Origin: Onthophagus taurus | Lineage: Eukaryota; Arthropoda; Insecta; Coleoptera; Scarabaeidae | Assembly: GCF_036711975.1 (NCBI RefSeq) | Contig: NC_091968.1 | Coordinates: 26,211,001 to 26,275,000 of the forward strand | Length of the DNA: 64,000 nucleotides | Direction: 5' to 3' | Shown: positions 60,100 to 64,000 of the stretch, piece by piece | How positions within the stretch are numbered: the stretch's first letter is position 1 | Layout: each line of letters opens with the position of its first letter | The notes under the pieces: model-generated | The model's database searches: none | What the model saw: only the letters and a program-made list of their open reading frames with translations | What the model was told of the DNA's origin: nothing | Program-made: the position numbers and the translations under genes

Positions 60100-61829
60100 G
60101 AAATTAATTATCCTGAATGGAAACTCCTATTTCTATAAGAGATACAGGAAAAATGATATCAGTGTCTGAGGATCGATTCTTATAAGAAACTTAATGGCGA
60201 AAGCCGCATATCGATATCTCTTACGGTTTCAGAGATACAGGGTGTTTTTTTTTTCGTCACATTTTTCCAAGAACCATTGGCAAAAATTCATGCGCCGTTC
60301 AAGACCTCCTGGTCTGAGATAATAAATGAGACTTAAATCCGGCTTAAATATGAATTGTTTCAAAATCCGTCTAGAATAATAATCTTCTAAAAATATCATT
60401 AAAAAGTTGCAGCCTCTCTGGATATCGTTCATGATATAAATTTCCTGCATTCTCCTCAGATTGTATAAAACGTACTATCATGTCCCATTCTTCATAATTT
60501 TTATATGACATTATTTTGAAAGTTGATGACAACTAAGTAATATTCTAACGATAAGTACTAACACTTACAACTTGAATCAAAATTTGACAGATAGATACTC
60601 ATAAACAATGCATTTGTTTTATCAAAACGTCGTCAAAGCCCACTACTATCCGTGCAAAAAGTCAAGGCCCCTCACTTTAGAGATCGATATCTCTACCATA
60701 TCAGGTACCCGATTTTTGAGAGTACCAGCAACTTTGCGATTTTTTTTTCTCGAAAATTATCGTACGAAAAAATTTGAATTTTGAACACGTGGTAGCCTGA
60801 TGTGTTCTTAATGAGTGGCATATTTTATTTTTTCGATAATTCATACAGTTTCGCGGAAAATCGCGGTTTAGTAAGACGCCGTCATGTCGAAAACGGCTGG
60901 GTGGATTTGACCAAAATATGTCAAATAATGTCGTTGGTCGGATTCCGTTACCAGTTTTTCAAAATTAGAGCTCTCTAATTTTTTAAAAACGATTTAATAG
61001 AATTACAAATTAAAGAGAAACAGAAATAAGCTCTGAGGGGTGACGTGGGTTTTGTCCAATCGGAACAGATGGTGTGTCCCAGACAGGACGTCGCGCCTTA
61101 TTTCTTTATGTAGGTAAGATAAAGGCGCGACGTTGTAATCACTGAACATTTCTACCTAACAAATATGTTAATTTGAAAATTTTCGGTTTTCTTTTTATCG
61201 CGAGTTAAATGAAAAAAGTACCCGATTTCTCGAAAACTATTTGACGAAAAATTGCAAATTTGAACTGGTGATAAACCGATGTCTTCTTAATATAGGGCAT
61301 ATTTTATTTTTTCGATATTCCATATAGTTTCGCGGAAAATCGCGGTTTAGTAGGTTGCGGTTATTTCGAAAACGACCTGGCGGATTTTGACGTGGTTTTT
61401 ACCAAAATATCTCAAATAATGTCGGTCGTCGAATTCCGTCATTAGTTTTTCAAAATTAAGGTTCCTTAATTTTTTAAGAGCGATTTAATGGAATTACAAA
61501 TTAAAGAGGAACAGAAATAAGCTATGCGGGGAGAGGAGGGTTCCGTCCAATCGGAACAGATGGTTCGTCTCAGACAGTACGTCACGCCTTTATCTGACCT
61601 ATATAAAGAAATAAGAAATATAGATAAGAAAAAAGTTATGACGACTTTTCGAAAATGAACTTTTTTAAAAAACACCCTGTATCTCTGAAACCATAAGAGA
61701 TATCGATATGCGGTTTTCGCCATTAAGTTTCTTATAAAAATCGAGCCTCAGACACTGATATCATTTTTCCTCTATTTCTTATAGAAAGAAGAGTTTCCCT
61801 TTTAAAGTGTCCAATTTGACCCACCCTGT
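60100..61829. mobile_element. foldback element, ~1.7 kb, ~150 bp inverted arms
   Basis: The left arm (about 60105-60250) includes aaaaatgatatcagtgtctg, acttaatggcgaaagccgca and cagagatacagggtgttttt. The right arm (about 61668-61815) is the inverse, with few mismatches, and extends to ccaccctgtatagc at 61829. The interior holds two direct copies (about 60645 and 61137) of the dispersed repeat also found at 6155-6670, each ending in the gtccaatcggaacagatgg hairpin. It has no intact gene. Confidence 0.75.
60290..60450 (-). pseudogene. transposase relic (IS630/mariner-type), short
   Basis: The minus strand reads LRPGGLERRMNFCQWFLEKC. This resembles the R-R-x-x-F-C-x-W-x-L block before the catalytic core of insect IS630/mariner-like transposases. 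Only this block is recognisable; the upstream part of the frame is probably unrelated. It is inside the left half of the foldback element. Confidence 0.4.
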
Positions 61830-61904
61830 ATAGCAGTTAAATGAGAAATCGTTTATCCTCATTCTGCCTCGCCCGCAAGCGACCTCGGCAATAGTTGTGT
61901 CGAG

Positions 61905-63672
61905 ATAGCAGAAGAGGAGATCGAAGCAGTGCTTAGGGGATTGAAGAAGGGAAAGGCGCCAGGGGAAGATGGCATCCAGAACGAGGTATGGTTGGAAGCA
62001 TCAAGGGTGGTGAGAGTGAAGTTGTTGGAGGGGATGAATAGCGTATGGAGAGGGGGGGGATTCCGGAGGGATGGAAAGTGGGGGTAATTTGCCCAGTATA
62101 TAAAAAGGGTAATAAGGGAAGGGTAGAAAGCTACAGAGGAATTAACCTACTAGACTGGGCATACAAGGTATACACGAAGATACTGCTGGGAAGACTGGAG
62201 GAGGAGAGGGGAATTTTGCCGGATGGGCAGGCAGGCTTTCGGAAGGGAAGGGGAGCAATCGACAACGTGTACGTGTTAAAGCATCTGGCAGATAGAGAGC
62301 TGTATAAGAAGGGAGGGAAATTGTACGCCCAGTTTATAGATTTGAAGGCGGCTTTTGATAAGGTGGATAGGGGAAAGTTGTGGGAGGAGATGGGGAGGAG
62401 GGGGATCACGGAACACCTAATTGCGAGAGTGAAGGAAATATACATGGAGACTATGGCGATAAGCTGAGCGACGTGTTTTGGACGACGAAGGGACAGAGGC
62501 AGGGATGTCCGCTGAGCCCAAGTCTGTTTGCACTGTATACGGCGGACCTGGAGGATAGATTGAGGAAGGGGCAAATGGGAGGGTTGGTGGTGGGAGGTAG
62601 AAAGGTGCATATGTTAGCATACGCGGATGACATCGTGGTCATGGCGAGAGAAGTGGCGGAGATGAAAGATATGATAAAGACATTGGAAAGATATTTTAGG
62701 GGGAAGGGGCTGGAAGTGAATGTGGGGAACACAAGGATGATGAAGTTTTGTAAGGGGGGGAGAAAAAGAACAGAAAACTGGAGATGGGAGGGAAAAGAGA
62801 TCGAGGAGGTTAGGGAGTATACTTACTTGGGGTATGTGTTCAGGGAGGACAACAGGGAGGGGTCGCATGTGATAGCAATGGCAAAAAAGGCGAATAAGGT
62901 GATGGGACAAGTATGGGGTTGGGGGAAGAGAGTCTTTGGAAGGAATGTGGCAGCGAGGAAGATTATGTTTGAAGGTCTGGTTAGCAGTGTGATGATGTAT
63001 GGAGCAGAGGTATGGGGATGGAGAGAGCAGGCAATGCTGGAGGACGTGCAAGCTAGATACTGGAGATGAGTGCTTGAGGTGGCGAGAGGAACACCGGGAT
63101 ATATAGTGAGGGAAGAGGTAAAGGTGGATAAAGTCAGAGTGGAGGGGGGCAGGAGAGCAGTGAAATATGAAGAAAGAATAGAAGGGAGGCCAAACTGCGG
63201 GATCTTGGGGGAGTGTTGGAGGGAAAGATCAAATATGGGAAAGGAGACAGAGACAACTATTATAGACGAGCGGGCTACTCGGTAACTGAGATAAATAGTA
63301 GACGAAGGGTGGGTAGGGAGATGTGGAGGGAGTTGAGAGATAGGGACCGAGATATGCAGAGACAGGAAAGAAGGACACAAATAAAAGAGGGGAGGTATAA
63401 CGAAAGGTACAGGGACATAATGACGGAGGGGCTGCCTAGATACTTGTTATTGGAAGGAGATGAGGAATTGAAGAAGTTGGTGGCTAGGTTCCGTTGTGGA
63501 AACGAGGAGAGAGCGAACAGATACTGGATGGCCGATGAGGAGAGGTGGTGTAGGCTATGCAGGGAGGAATGGGAAACGTTGGAACATATGTTGAATGGGT
63601 GCAGTGAGTTGTGGGAGGAGGAGTTGGACCGAGGGCAGATCTTAGGAGAGCGGGGAGAGGGGAACGATGGAT
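61905..63672 (+). pseudogene. non-LTR retrotransposon (LINE) reverse transcriptase, broken
   Basis: Starts in the RT domain (EEEIEAVLRGLKKGKAPGED), then PVYKKGNKGRVESYRGINLL, LPDGQAGFRKGRGAIDNVY, FIDLKAAFDKVDR, GQRQGCPLSPSLFALY, the catalytic YADD (62620-62631), YTYLGYVF, and a C-terminal Cys-His knuckle CX2CX8HX4C (63549-63602). The endonuclease domain is absent, so it is 5'-truncated; the 3' end stops without an A-tail. Breaks: a frameshift in the G-run 62052-62059, another near 62460, an in-frame TGA at 63067, and a third frameshift near 63210. Its purine-rich, GC-richer sequence stands out against the AT-rich surroundings. Both ends abut CCTCGG-box repeats. I cannot name the clade with confidence. 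Antisense open frames here are shadows. Confidence 0.9.
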
Positions 63673-63684
63673 ATACTATTGGTT

Positions 63685-64000
63685 CTAGCGCCTCGCCCGC
63701 AAGCGACCTCGGCGATATTAGATGATATTGTTTATTTGATGTCTTGGAAAATGAACCATGTGTACAGCAGTTAAATCACACATTCTTGTAAACTATTTTG
63801 TATGGAGATAATCAATGTCAACGCAAAACTACCTCTGCTTAATTAAGCCATGTAATCTTGAAAACTGTCTTATATCAATGTAGCGCCTCGGAGCAACCTC
63901 GGCTTAATTAAGTCGCACATTCTTGAAAATTATTTTGTATCGATGTTACACTTCGGTCACAAAGCTACCTCCGCTTAATTAAGCCAAACATTCTTGAAAA
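63685..64000. repeat. CCTCGG-box repeats, second block (runs off the window)
   Basis: Four units of about 80-100 bp. Each has a box (gcctcgcccgcaagcgacct; gcctcggagcaacct; a decayed cttcggtcacaaagctacct) followed by cggcttaattaag and cattcttgaaaa. The last three units are the most regular, so the array probably continues beyond 64000. Confidence 0.75.

Noticed and set aside
62131-63380. Minus-strand open frames of up to 185 codons over the LINE
   Set aside because: Antisense to the reverse transcriptase. Pro/Ser/Leu-rich composition is the complement of purine-rich codons, and no domain is visible.
63685-63720. tRNA-like or SINE promoter (ggttctagcgcc)
   Set aside because: It resembles a B box only loosely. 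I found no A box at the right distance and no cloverleaf.

Overview
The window is AT-rich, intron-containing eukaryotic DNA from an insect. The protein relatives point that way: a mitochondrial isocitrate dehydrogenase, insect-type heme peroxidase, two beta-galactosidase-like enzymes and insect glycine/histidine-rich secreted proteins. The satellite load would fit a beetle, but the order is an inference. No prokaryotic feature is present, and the intact genes are separated by very long repeat blocks.

Layout. 1.4-4.4 kb is a five-copy satellite of about 606 bp. 4.5-11.2 kb (+) is a complete five-exon IDH3A gene (353 aa); its 5.3 kb fourth intron is a nest of inverted-repeat transposons. 12.5-14.4 kb (-) is an intronless GH35 beta-galactosidase-like gene (copy A). 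14.9-19.6 kb holds two interleaved satellites (about 337 and 173 bp). 20.4-20.7 kb (+) is a small PNRC-like gene, followed by tandem 360 bp units. 24.2-27.0 kb is a 173 bp satellite that captured a solo LTR and re-amplified with it as a 361 bp higher-order unit. 27.7-31.6 kb (-) holds two glycine-rich protein genes. 32.4-35.1 kb is more of the same 173 bp satellite, split by a MITE with 8 bp target duplications. 35.5-36.8 kb is a graveyard: reverse transcriptase, pogo/Tigger, GH35 and peroxidase fragments.

37.0-39.0 kb is a satellite of about 400 bp. 39.3-41.2 kb (+) is the second intronless GH35 gene (copy B), with a clear TATA/initiator promoter. 41.3-47.4 kb (-) is a complete seven-exon heme peroxidase (692 aa), convergent with GH35 B. 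Its 3.6 kb fourth intron holds another 400 bp array, a decayed hAT transposase and a degenerate palindrome. 49.0-50.9 kb is a third 400 bp array, and 50.96-51.53 kb is a cluster of five long perfect-looking palindromes. 53.2-58.1 kb is a 361 bp dimeric satellite between direct repeats. 60.1-61.8 kb is a large foldback element. 61.9-63.7 kb is a GC-rich broken LINE embedded in a CCTCGG-box repeat family that runs to the window end.

The genes do not form one pathway. GH35 and peroxidase pieces have been copied around the locus together with the 400 bp satellite, so the repeats appear to have driven local duplication. The most unusual signal is the palindrome cluster at 50.96-51.53 kb, whose central segment occurs in both orientations.
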